Shown here one piece after another: positions 54,645 through 62,984 of a stretch of 64,000 nt of DNA; position 1 is the stretch's first letter; each line of letters begins with the position of its first letter. The stretch comes from CAUZIZ01 sp965222655 (GTDB lineage Bacteria > Acidobacteriota > UBA6911 > RPQK01 > JAJDTT01), in contig CBDCUP010000022.1 in the NCBI GenBank assembly GCA_965222655.1, positions 1,550,001 through 1,614,000 on the forward strand, read 5' to 3'. The position numbers and the translations under genes are program-made. The notes under the pieces were generated by a model that was not told the origin of the DNA, did not search any database, and saw only the letters and a program-made list of their open reading frames with translations.

Positions 54645-55370
54645 ATGTCCTTCCCCGACGGAACCGTCATCCTCACTTTTGACGATGGCGTCAAATCCCA
54701 GTTCACCTTCGCCGCGCCACTCCTGAAGGACCTGGGATTCGGAGCGACGTTCTACATCACCGAAGGCTTGAATTTTCTGACGGACAAGTCACGTTACATG
54801 TCCTGGGACGAAGTCGTCGAACTCGATGCGATGGGCTTCGAAATCGGAAACCATACACGCGCCCACACGAGTGTAGCCAAACAGTCGGGAGAAGAACTGC
54901 GGGCTGACGTCGACCACATCGATGCGAGGTGCGAGGAGCACGGAATCACCCACCCAGACACCTTCTGTTATCCAGGTTACACGAACACTCCCGAAGCGGT
55001 CGAGACCCTTCGCGATCGAGGCTTCACGTTCGCACGCAGGGGTACGTCCCCCGAATTCGACTACGACAATGAAGGAGGCCGAGGGCCTTCCTACGATCCG
55101 GTATACCACGATCCTCTTCTTGTACCCACTACCGGAGCCTCGGCTCCCCACTGGAGCGAAGCCGATTTCAAGTGGTCACTCGACCAGGCGCGTGATGGTC
55201 GGGCGACCGTCCTGACGTTTCACGGCGTCCCCGACCTGGACCATCCCTGGGTTCACACCGAGCCTGAACGGTTCGAATCGTACGTGCGCTACCTGAGCGA
55301 CAACGATTTCGCAGTCGTGTCCCTTCGCAGTTGCGCGACCCACATCGAGAGGACTGACCGTGGCGGATGA
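54645..55370 (+). CDS. Polysaccharide deacetylase (NodB-type)
   Basis: 241 residues, no signal peptide. NodB motifs: ILTFDDGVKSQ (catalytic Asp and metal Asp) and GNHTRAHTS (metal His pair), then CYPGYTNTPE in place of the usual RPPYG, and LTFHGVPDLDHP near the C-terminus. Acts on N- or O-acetyl sugars or on small cyclic amides, since many short cytosolic members are not polysaccharide enzymes. The start lies right after the tandem repeats, which must carry its translation signal; no good ribosome site is visible. It overlaps the start of the next frame. Confidence 0.85.
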   Translation: MSFPDGTVILTFDDGVKSQFTFAAPLLKDLGFGATFYITEGLNFLTDKSRYMSWDEVVELDAMGFEIGNHTRAHTSVAKQSGEELRADVDHIDARCEEHGITHPDTFCYPGYTNTPEAVETLRDRGFTFARRGTSPEFDYDNEGGRGPSYDPVYHDPLLVPTTGASAPHWSEADFKWSLDQARDGRATVLTFHGVPDLDHPWVHTEPERFESYVRYLSDNDFAVVSLRSCATHIERTDRGG

Positions 55371-56463
55371 AACCGACCAAAGAAAAGAGCAGGACGCCGA
55401 CTTTGAAGGCGACGACCAAAGATCCGGTCAAGACCGACGGCAGGGCGACCGAAGAGCTGCTGCGGCCGACAAACACGGGAAAGGCTACTACGCCACGTGG
55501 GGCTTCGCTGCGGGAGTCCTCCCGGCCATTGCATTGCTCCTCATGATTCGGTTCGACGACCCTGTGAAGCGCAGGGGCACCTGTGGTGCGCAAATAATAC
55601 GTAGGGATACCCTCGACCCTCACGAACACCTCCATATGCTCGCCAGCGATACGGCTTGGAGAGCCGACGGGGATTCGGACTCGATGGGCGAGGGGGATTC
55701 CGAGGTCCTCACGCGTCTGTTTCAGCATCAGGTCCTGGAGATGATGGTGAGCCAGCGCCGCCTCACCCGCGACTTTGCGGATAAGCTACGCGCCTGGCAC
55801 CCGAGCGGCTTCAGTGTCTATCGCGGCCGGCCCATCGACGGCGAGGACCGTCCGGCTCTAGAGCGTCTGGCCGCCTACATCCTCCGTCCCAGTTTCGCCG
55901 CCAGCCGACTCGCATACGATCCCGAGCAGGGTCAGATCGACTACCGCACCCCCAAAGGCGTCCGCCGCACCCTGGATGCCCTGGACTGGATTGCCTTGGT
56001 GACCTCCCATATCCCTGGGCCACGAGAACAGACGACCCGTTATTATGGCCGTTACTCCAACGCCGCGCGCGGAAAGCGGCGCCTGGCCGCCAGCCTGCAG
56101 ACCACCCACGGCCTCCCCACGGCGGAAGACTCCGAGGAGAACTCTGCCACCGAGGAGTTTTCCCGGCAACGCCGGCGCAACTGGGCCCGCTTGCTCCAGA
56201 AGGTGTATGAGGTGGATGCTTTGAGGTGCCCCAAATGCGGTCACGCTCTTGAGATCATCGCGGTGATCGAGAAACCGAATGTCATCGAAGACATCCTCAA
56301 ACACCTGGATCTCTGGCAGCTCCCCCAACGCGCTCCCCCACCCCGACTCTTCCCCCACAAACTCGAACGCTTCCTGGCTTCGCTCTCGCCCCAGCAGGCT
56401 CAAGCCGCCCGAACCTGCAACGACGCGCTCTTCTGGGACGAGGTCCCGACCTGGGAAGACTGA
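55360..56463 (+). pseudogene. Chimera: start of a membrane-protein gene joined in frame to an IS91 transposase end
   Basis: Residues 1-65 (MADETDQRKEQDADFEGDDQ, RRQGDRRAAAADK, then a helix GFAAGVLPAIALLLMI) look like the charged N-terminus and first helix of a host protein. From about 55600 the sequence is IS91 transposase: DPHEHLHMLASDTAW, RLFQHQVLEMMVSQRR, YYGRYSN, LRCPKCGHALEIIAVIE, and the final FWDEVPTWED. The N-terminal half of the transposase is missing. The frame is continuous, so a fusion product is possible, but loss of function on both sides is more likely. The ATG overlaps the deacetylase stop. Confidence 0.8.
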
Positions 56464-56943
56464 GCCGCTCACCCCCCGAGCGGATTGAAGATCCCTCTAT
56501 CCTTTTCCGCCTCGATTCTCGCCCTTTTCTCGATCTCGACGTCTTCATCGGGGGTATTTCATCCTCTGTCCTCCTTCAGCCCCGACCAAGCTCTTCCTCC
56601 TCCTCCCTCGACCCCATTTTTCACTCCCCGCCAAACCCGAAATGCTGACCAATACCCGTTGTCAAAAAAACCAAACTCCTATCCTCTCGGGTATGTCAGT
56701 CGGCTCTGGGGCAATCCGGTGGTCCTGGAAACCGAGATCAGCGGCAAGAGCACCCGGCTAGCTATCGACACCTCGGGCAAACTCTCGACCGAAACCGGTT
56801 CCGGCAAGGGAGCAGCCGCCTGACGCGCCCACCCTTTCGCAAGTGGATCAGGTGCAGCGCGACGTTTCCGCCCTGAGCGGGGCGGCTTACCGACAGCAGG
56901 ATCGTCGTGCCCCGATCTGCCGTACCTCTGCTGCGGACCAAAC
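56464..56943. other. Stretch after the IS91 end without a recognised gene
   Basis: Likely contains the replication terminus of the IS91-type element. A plus frame ending at 56823 (RLWGNPVVLETEISGKSTRL) may be the end of a lost gene; no start or family is evident. Confidence 0.3.
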
Positions 56944-57735
56944 TCAACGCTTCTGAGCCATGACTGCCCGGAAGACCGGGCTCTCGAGGATGTTGCTCTG
57001 ACTGGTGATATCGGCAGTTCCCCAGTGGGTGGCATAGCCTCGACGCCAGCGCTCGGATTGGTTGCGATGGGAGGTGTGCAGGGTCTGGCAATGGTGAAAC
57101 ACCACCCCACCTCTCCCCACTGGGGCGGCTGATTCGCGATCCAGGTCGATCAGCTCGGCTTCCGGAGATCGGTTGTAGGGCTCACCAGGCAGGGGCTGAT
57201 GGGGTAGGATCCCTGCCTGGTGGGAGCCGTCGACATAGCGAAGGCAGCCATTGTCTTCATCGACATCGTCGAGGGCAATCCAGGCTGTAAGGACATCATC
57301 CGCCGGCTCGCACAGGAAGTAGGCGTTGTCCTGGTGGTAGGGCTTGGCCGAACCGAACTCAGGCGGCTTCATCAGAATCTGATCCTCCAGCAATACGGGC
57401 TCCTTGCCCAGGATTGCGCGGAGCATACCGACCAACCGGTCATCCAGCACGAATCGGCGGAATTTCTCGTGCTTCAAAAATGGTGTGTCGATCTTGCGCG
57501 GGGCCTGGCGGCCATCCTGCGATCGGTCCAGGGCGTAGCCCGCGTCAGCCGCCTCAGGATTCGACCGTGAACGCTCTGATGTGACCGCCGAACCCTGCTG
57601 CATCTCGTCCGAGGCGATCTGAAGAGCCAGATCGGCGATCTCCTCGGTTTCGCTTCTATCGAAAACAGATTCGATAACCAGCCAGCCCCGGCTCCAGTAC
57701 CTATCGATCTCCGAACTACTCAACACACCCGTCAC
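56944..57735 (-). CDS. Phytanoyl-CoA dioxygenase (PhyH) family protein 3
   Basis: 263 residues. H-x-D in KPYHQDNAYFLC, distal His in VVFHHCQTLHTSHRNQS, and Arg in WRRGYATHW; DGSH (RYVDGSHQAGIL) is present. N-terminal IDRYWSRGWLVIESVF is typical. Fe(II)/2-oxoglutarate hydroxylase; substrate unknown. It stands alone between transposon debris on both sides, with no partner gene, unlike PhyH 2. Confidence 0.9.
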   Translation of the reverse strand: MTGVLSSSEIDRYWSRGWLVIESVFDRSETEEIADLALQIASDEMQQGSAVTSERSRSNPEAADAGYALDRSQDGRQAPRKIDTPFLKHEKFRRFVLDDRLVGMLRAILGKEPVLLEDQILMKPPEFGSAKPYHQDNAYFLCEPADDVLTAWIALDDVDEDNGCLRYVDGSHQAGILPHQPLPGEPYNRSPEAELIDLDRESAAPVGRGGVVFHHCQTLHTSHRNQSERWRRGYATHWGTADITSQSNILESPVFRAVMAQKR

Positions 57736-58069
57736 CCCCGTTGGAACTTTGAAATCCCATGATATTCGAAATCCCGAGATACAAAGAGCAAATCTGGAGA
57801 GGTAGTCAGATAGGCTTATTTAGATCAGTTTCTAAGCTTATCCCTCTCCATCGATCTTACCCTCGAATCCGGCCATTTTCTAACATTTTGCTAACAACTC
57901 GGACAAGCTCAGGATAAACCCGCCCAGGGACACCCCGATACTGCGTGATTTGACCGAGATCAATGACCGGTTCCGCCTAGAACCGGTCACTCAGATCTTG
58001 CCCGGAAACGTCGAAATGGACGACCGCAAACGGCCAGGAGCGGAAGTCGGCTTATGTAGTCACTACGGG
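57736..58069. other. AT-richer gap with transposon debris
   Basis: Holds small direct repeats such as GAAATCCC (57760-57780) and the decayed continuation of the integrase fragment. No gene. Confidence 0.35.
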
Positions 58070-58234
58070 TCATCCAACGGACAACGTCATCCGCAATGTC
58101 GTGCCCCTACCGAGCTTTTCTCTCAGCACCTGATTCTCAGTCAGCAGATACTCGATTGCGTCCTGTTGGTGTCGATTGATCCAGCCGGCCAAAATAAGGA
58201 GCAGCAGCAGCCAGGGTTTGAGCACGAAGTTCAT
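58070..58234 (-). pseudogene. N-terminal fragment of an integrase/transposase
   Basis: ATG 58234 encodes MNFVLKPWLLLLLILAGW, then INRHQQDAIEYLLTENQVLR and EKLGRGTTLR before TGA at 58070-58072. This is the typical start of a group of rve-domain integrases (INRHQQ-x-IEYL-x-EEN-x-VLREQLG). Everything after the first 45 residues is lost. Confidence 0.7.
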
Positions 58235-58409
58235 AATTGACTAGATGCTCACGCCGGGGGCTCAGGCGCAGGGCGGGAAAAAGTTGGGCTGAATCAGGGC
58301 TGACTTCCGTTCGACGTGGAGGTCACAACTCGTTGGGCAACAAAGACTTGTGGGTGGGTCGAATATTTTGACCATACGGTACAATCGTGAGTCGCCAGGG
58401 AGGTTTCCC

Positions 58410-59087
58410 ATGTCAAAGAAACGGATTTTGAGTGTTTTCGTTGCAGTCCTATGCTTGTCCCAGGGAGCGGTCTTAAGCCAGGGACTTCCCACGACCCACC
58501 ATCCCGTCACCGATGGATGGAAGGATCTTTTCAGGACGGACCTTTCCAATGCCCTTTACGAGCCGGGGACTTGGGTCATGGAGGATGGGGTCCTGTACGC
58601 GGAGGACCGGGGCACGATTTGGACGAGGGAGAAGTATGGAGATTTCATCCTGGATCTGGAGTTCAAGGTGGAGAAGGATGCCAACAGCGGGGTCTTTCTT
58701 CGCGCCGGAGATATCAAGGACGCGCTGTCGGCCATCGAAGTGCAGGTCCATGAGACCGGGGACGGCAAGCCCCTTGGCGTGGTGGGAGCGATTTACGATC
58801 TCCTGCTACCAAGAAAGAATATGGCCAAACCGGCCGGGGAGTGGAATCGCTATACGATTACCTGTGACGACAACAAGATTTATCTGGTTTTCAATAGTAA
58901 GCAGGTGATCGATATGGATCTCGATCAGTGGACGGAACCACACAAGAATCCCGATGGGACCCGAAACAAGTTCGCCAGAGCCTTGAAAGATTATGCGCGG
59001 AGCGGACCCGTCGGGTTTCAGGGCATTCACGGCCGCGGAGGCCACCGTGTCTGGTACCGCAAGATCAAAATCAAACCGATACGCTAG
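58410..59087 (+). CDS. Secreted DUF1080 (3-keto-disaccharide-hydrolase-like) protein
   Basis: 225 residues from ATG 58410, with GGGAGG upstream; a start at 58350 would spoil the signal peptide (ILSVFVAVLCLSQGAVLSQG). The mature part is a concanavalin-like sandwich: GWKDLFRTDLSN, TWVMEDGVLYAEDRGTIWT, DFILDLEFKVEKDANSGVFL, and the last GFQGIHGRGGHRVWYRKIKI. DUF1080 proteins are periplasmic, often next to Gfo/Idh genes, and some are 3-keto-glycoside hydrolases. Fits with the Gfo/Idh operon downstream on the other strand. Confidence 0.88.
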   Translation: MSKKRILSVFVAVLCLSQGAVLSQGLPTTHHPVTDGWKDLFRTDLSNALYEPGTWVMEDGVLYAEDRGTIWTREKYGDFILDLEFKVEKDANSGVFLRAGDIKDALSAIEVQVHETGDGKPLGVVGAIYDLLLPRKNMAKPAGEWNRYTITCDDNKIYLVFNSKQVIDMDLDQWTEPHKNPDGTRNKFARALKDYARSGPVGFQGIHGRGGHRVWYRKIKIKPIR

Positions 59088-59096
59088 CCCGCTTCG

Positions 59097-59134
59097 GGCC
59101 ACGAATCAGGCGAAATAGGCGTGATTCGCGGGCC
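59097..59134. terminator. Possible bidirectional terminator hairpin
   Basis: GGCC + CGAATCA (59097-59108) can pair with TGATTCG + GGCC (59122-59134) between two convergent genes. It is followed only by a weak T-run (CTTTCTT), so this is tentative. Confidence 0.35.
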
Positions 59135-59155
59135 TGAAAAGCTTTCTTAGCGTCC

Positions 59156-60332
59156 TTACACCAGCCGGCACACCCAGCCGCTGACCGCATCGCTGTACCA
59201 GACAACACCCTGGTGCATGGTCATGCCGTGCGGTTCGGGATCGTTCTCGCTCAGCTGAATCTTGGCCAGGAGTTTTCCATCCTTGGGGTCCATCTTGTAG
59301 ATGGCACGGTCATTGCTTTCGACACACCAGAGGTAACCGCTGTCCCAGGCTATTCCGTGGGGTCGTGTGCCCGGGCTCTGTTCGGCGCCGAAGCCGCCGT
59401 CCAGGTCGGTGCCGATCGCCACGTGCGCGCAATCTCCCGCCAGTTGGCAGATGTGATCGATGTGATCGACCACCAGCGACAGCTTCGCCTGATCGCGTGG
59501 CACGGAGTCGATCGCCCTGTAACCATCCGGAGCGAAGAAGTGTTGTGGCCAGGGCTTGAGCATCCAGATGTCCAGCACGGCGCCGATCACGGCGCCGCGC
59601 TGGAGTAATCGGTTGATGTGCTCGTCGGCCCATTGGCGTTGATGCGGCGCCAGCGCGCGACAGTTGCTGTGCGTCGCGATGACCGGACCGTCGTACGCTC
59701 CGAGCGCCTCGCCGAAGGCTTCGTCGGTCAGATGGGTCACGTCCAGGATCATGCCGAGTCGCTGCATTTCGCTGAGCAACTCAAAACCGGCCGGCGTGAC
59801 GCCGCCCTGCGCCGTTGTGCCCGCTGCGTACGGGCCGCTGCCACAGTGCACTAGGCTCACGACGCGCAGACCGTCAGCGAACCATTGTTCGGCCCGCGCG
59901 GGTGTGACGATCGGATCGGCGCCTTCCATCGAGAGGATGCCGCCAATCGTGTGCCGCTCGCCGCTTTGCAGACGTTGCCAGTGATCGTCCAGTTCGCTGG
60001 CGCTGCCGATCATGCGCAAGTGCCCCTGCTGCTCGAGTAGACGGTAATAAGCCAAATGAGCCTGGCCGATCGTGTAGGCGATTTCCGATATCCTCGCGCA
60101 GGTACGACTGCTCGTCGCGCCGGGGGCGCGCGAGCACCGTGGGCAGGCACATCATCACACCGCCTTCGCGCATCGTCGGCAGAGACACCGTCGCGTTGCC
60201 GCGTCCCTGCTGATCGGTCATGCCCTGCTCGCGCGAACGAATCAAACCAATCGGCTCGCTCAGGTCACCGTTCATGGACACCGCGGACCAAGCAAGATCG
60301 AGGTGACCGTCGAAGATCAACCGCATCGTCAC
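59156..60332 (-). pseudogene. M19 dipeptidase, frameshifted and with a foreign propeller C-terminus
   Basis: ATG 60332 starts MTMRLIFDGHLDLAWSAVSM (H-x-D zinc ligands). A frameshift at about 60082-60091 separates QSYLREDI from IAYTIGQAHLAYYRL. The rest follows the family (SMEGADPIV, LDVTHLTD, ATHSNCRAL, IGTDLDGGFGAEQ). At about 59368-59380, where TP-x-DLDTIADL should follow, the sequence changes to RPHGIAWDSGYLWCVESN and GMTMHQGVVWYSDAVSGWV, which is the end of a six-bladed propeller such as an SMP-30- or lyase-like protein. So the gene is both broken and chimeric. Compare the intact enzyme at 28222. Confidence 0.8.
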
Positions 60333-60686
60333 TCATCCTTTAGGAGTTGTTCAAAAATAACTTAGACATTTGAAGACGTTCTCGATTTAACGCAAAGACG
60401 CAAAGGACTGAACTTGGGGCTAGATTGTCAAAGGTTGTACAACTCGGTGGACGCCATCCTTAACTTGGCGTACTCCGAAATTGATTACGAGTCCAAGCTT
60501 TCGTTTGCACGAATGAAGATAGGTGCGCGGTGGATGCGCAGCCTGGCGGAGCGTCATCTCGAGGCTGCACGTGCAGTTCGACGATGAATCGGGGTTTCAC
60601 ACGGCCCAGGGTTTGGAGTCGGAGGCGATCGCGAGAATCGCGGAAGTGACCCGCACTACTAATCGTCGGCGGGGCAATTTGTATGC
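60333..60686. other. Gap of about 350 bp without a recognised gene
   Basis: Contains AACGCAAAGACGCAAAGG at about 60390, a motif common in transposon-rich gaps. No gene seen. Confidence 0.3.
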
Positions 60687-61994
60687 TCAGATTAAACTCG
60701 TGATACCCGGCACGGCGAGCGGCAGCGGGTCGAGTTTTGTGTCCCAACTGAGCTCTTCGGGCACGAGCCGCTGCTGAGAACCCAGTGCCTGCTCCCAGGT
60801 GATCTCCTGACCAGTGTAGGCGGCCATCCGGCCCATAATTGCCATCAACGTGGTATGGGCCATGCGAGTGCCGTCGTTGATCGGTTTGCCTGCTCGGATC
60901 GAGGCGAAGAACTGATCGTGTTCGTTTTGATACATGCTTGCGCGCGGGCCCCGGTAGCGCCAATTGGTTTCGCCCTCAATGGCGGGCATGCGACCGCGAC
61001 CGTTGGTACAGATGCCCTTGGAACCGATGATGTAGTCGGAGTTTTCACTATGGCAGCCGGCTTGAGAGCGACAGCCCAGAAACCCGCGAATTCCGCTGGC
61101 ATACTCGTACACGATGAAGCCGTTGTCGAACGTGTTTTGCTCGTCCACGGTGAATACTCGGCTCCCTACGGCCACGGCCTTGATCGGCATTTCGTCGTCA
61201 AGCCACCACGCCATCTTGTCTGCGCTGTGGCCACCGGAGAGCAGGATTGTCACGTCGCCCGAAAGCCAAAGGTAGCCGTACCAGTCTCGTATTTGCCATT
61301 CCACGTCGCTCATGTGCGGCTCACGAGGACGCAGGTATTTGTGGTCGAGACTGCCACGATAGAAGGTGGCGTAGATGGCGCGGATGTCACCAATCGCGCC
61401 CCCACGAAGCTGCTCGACGACCGCGCGGAGCGCATCGTCGTACCGCCAGCAAAACCCGGAGAGGATAGCCAGGTTTTTCCGGCGAGCCACCTCGGCCGAT
61501 TTGAGCACGCTGCGCACTCCCGGCGCATCGATGGCGGCGGTGATTTCCACAAAGGAGTGTTTCCCGGCTTCAACCGCGGCTTTCAAGTGCTGAGGGCGAA
61601 AAGCAGGCGGCGTCGTCAGCAGCACCACGTCCACGTCGCACTCCATGACCTTCTGGAAGGCATCGAAGCCGACAAAGCAGCGCTCCGGGGCAACGTTCAG
61701 TTTTTCCGGTTGCTCCTTGCCCAGCAGCGTCAGGCTTTTTTGCAGTTGGTCCTCCAGCACGTCTGCCATCGCGAACAGTTGCACGTTGTCATCGGCCTTG
61801 AGTGCCTGCACGGCGGCACCGGTCCCCCGCCCCCCACAGCCGATCAGGGCCACGCGCAGCGTCTCGTTATTGTTCGCTTTGGCTGCCAGCATTGGAGACG
61901 CCAACTTGGAGGCCAATGTTCCTCCCACTGCCGCGGCCGCGGATGAATGCAGAAATCTGCGACGTGAGGTCTTGGAATCCTGCTTGGATTTCAT
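60687..61994 (-). CDS. Tat-exported Gfo/Idh/MocA-family oxidoreductase
   Basis: 435 residues from ATG 61994, with GGAAGGAG upstream; the frame to 62330 is only the preceding gene read in another phase. Tat signal SRRRFLHSSAAAAVGG, then the Rossmann motif VALIGCGGRGTGA. The usual EKP is replaced by SFVEITAAID, and the C-terminal domain carries SGGHSADKMAWWL. This subgroup, with Tat signal and secreted partners, is common in Planctomycetes and Acidobacteria. Last gene of a three-gene operon, coupled by ATGA overlap. Probably acts on a periplasmic sugar, perhaps with the DUF1080 protein. Confidence 0.88.
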   Translation of the reverse strand: MKSKQDSKTSRRRFLHSSAAAAVGGTLASKLASPMLAAKANNNETLRVALIGCGGRGTGAAVQALKADDNVQLFAMADVLEDQLQKSLTLLGKEQPEKLNVAPERCFVGFDAFQKVMECDVDVVLLTTPPAFRPQHLKAAVEAGKHSFVEITAAIDAPGVRSVLKSAEVARRKNLAILSGFCWRYDDALRAVVEQLRGGAIGDIRAIYATFYRGSLDHKYLRPREPHMSDVEWQIRDWYGYLWLSGDVTILLSGGHSADKMAWWLDDEMPIKAVAVGSRVFTVDEQNTFDNGFIVYEYASGIRGFLGCRSQAGCHSENSDYIIGSKGICTNGRGRMPAIEGETNWRYRGPRASMYQNEHDQFFASIRAGKPINDGTRMAHTTLMAIMGRMAAYTGQEITWEQALGSQQRLVPEELSWDTKLDPLPLAVPGITSLI

Positions 61995-62980
61995 GGGGCT
62001 CCTTCCTCTTGGATAAAGGCCTGGTAAAGCTGCATGGGCTGCGACATTTCGTCGTCCAGCGGCGTCAACGCCAGGCGGACCTTGACAGTTCGCTCGCCAC
62101 CCGGCACGAAGTCGTTGCCAAACAGGGATAGATCGAAAGCACTGTAGTCCACAAACCGGTCGCTTTCCTGCTCGGGGTGATAGCGGGCGCTGATGGCGTA
62201 GCAGTCGCCAGGCCGGGACATCAAAACCACCGCCAACTGCTTCTCCGGGTCCGCCATGAAGGCCACCGAATGAGCGTAATGCCGCACCGGACACATCTGG
62301 ACACTTGTTATCCAGCGCCCATCGACGCACAACCTGGCGGCGTGCGCGTCTCGAGGAAATACCAGGACCGTAGCGCGGAAAACCTCGCTGAAGGTGGGGA
62401 CCACCAAATCGTAGCTGCTCCGGCCGCGCCCCCTCAGGTAGACGTGTGGTTTAAATAGTTGAAAGAAATAGTTGGACAGGAAAAGTTCGTACCCACGGTA
62501 CGCCCCCTGCGACTGCACCTTTACCGACAGATCGATCGCGTTGGGCTGCACCACCTCCCAGCGCGCGGTGAGCTCAGCATGGTGCGACTCGGTGGCAGCC
62601 CACGTCACTTCCGCCCAATCGTCCCCCGTTTTCATGGTCCGCTCCATGCCTCGTGGCTGCCCCATGACCTGGTTGACCGCCATCAGCTTGAAGAGATTCA
62701 GGGCCGAGTAGGGGGTATTGATCACTTGCCTTCCGGTGCGCTTGTCCACCAGTCGGGAGACTCCATGGTATCGTCCCTCCAGACGAATCGTTCCCTCCAT
62801 CTCTGGGGTTTCGAAATCCAGGCTGGTGTTCTCGGCCGCTGCGGTGGATACGCCCTGGGAGGCTGTCTCTGCGGCGAACAGAAACGTGGGATTGTGGGAC
62901 AGCACACTGACCACGAGAACCACGTTCAAAACCACTGGCCTGACTTGACGGCCTGGCTGTAGGCATGGTGTTAGCTTCAT
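61991..62980 (-). CDS. Secreted protein of unknown function in a Gfo/Idh operon
   Basis: 329 residues from ATG 62980; the longer frame to 63157 overlaps the previous gene. Signal peptide at about 12-35 (PVVLNVVLVVSVLSHN). The mature protein is beta-rich: GTIRLEGRYHGVSRLVDKRT, SALNLFKLMAVNQVMG, YELFLSNYFFQLFKPHVYLR, and RTVKVRLALTPLD near the end. The order of strands resembles galactose-mutarotase-like sandwiches, but I cannot assign a family. Starts 4 bp after the FGE-like stop and overlaps the oxidoreductase start, so all three are one transcript. Confidence 0.7.
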   Translation of the reverse strand: MKLTPCLQPGRQVRPVVLNVVLVVSVLSHNPTFLFAAETASQGVSTAAAENTSLDFETPEMEGTIRLEGRYHGVSRLVDKRTGRQVINTPYSALNLFKLMAVNQVMGQPRGMERTMKTGDDWAEVTWAATESHHAELTARWEVVQPNAIDLSVKVQSQGAYRGYELFLSNYFFQLFKPHVYLRGRGRSSYDLVVPTFSEVFRATVLVFPRDAHAARLCVDGRWITSVQMCPVRHYAHSVAFMADPEKQLAVVLMSRPGDCYAISARYHPEQESDRFVDYSAFDLSLFGNDFVPGGERTVKVRLALTPLDDEMSQPMQLYQAFIQEEGAP

Positions 62981-62984
62981 TCCA

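Noticed and set aside
56485..56823. 112-codon frame with a weak signal-like start
   Set aside because: The first half is low-complexity S/P/F sequence after the IS91 end; only the last part could be a gene remnant and it has no match that I can name.
57950..58240. Plus-strand frame of 96 codons
   Set aside because: The opposite strand encodes the well-conserved start of an integrase, so the plus frame is a shadow.
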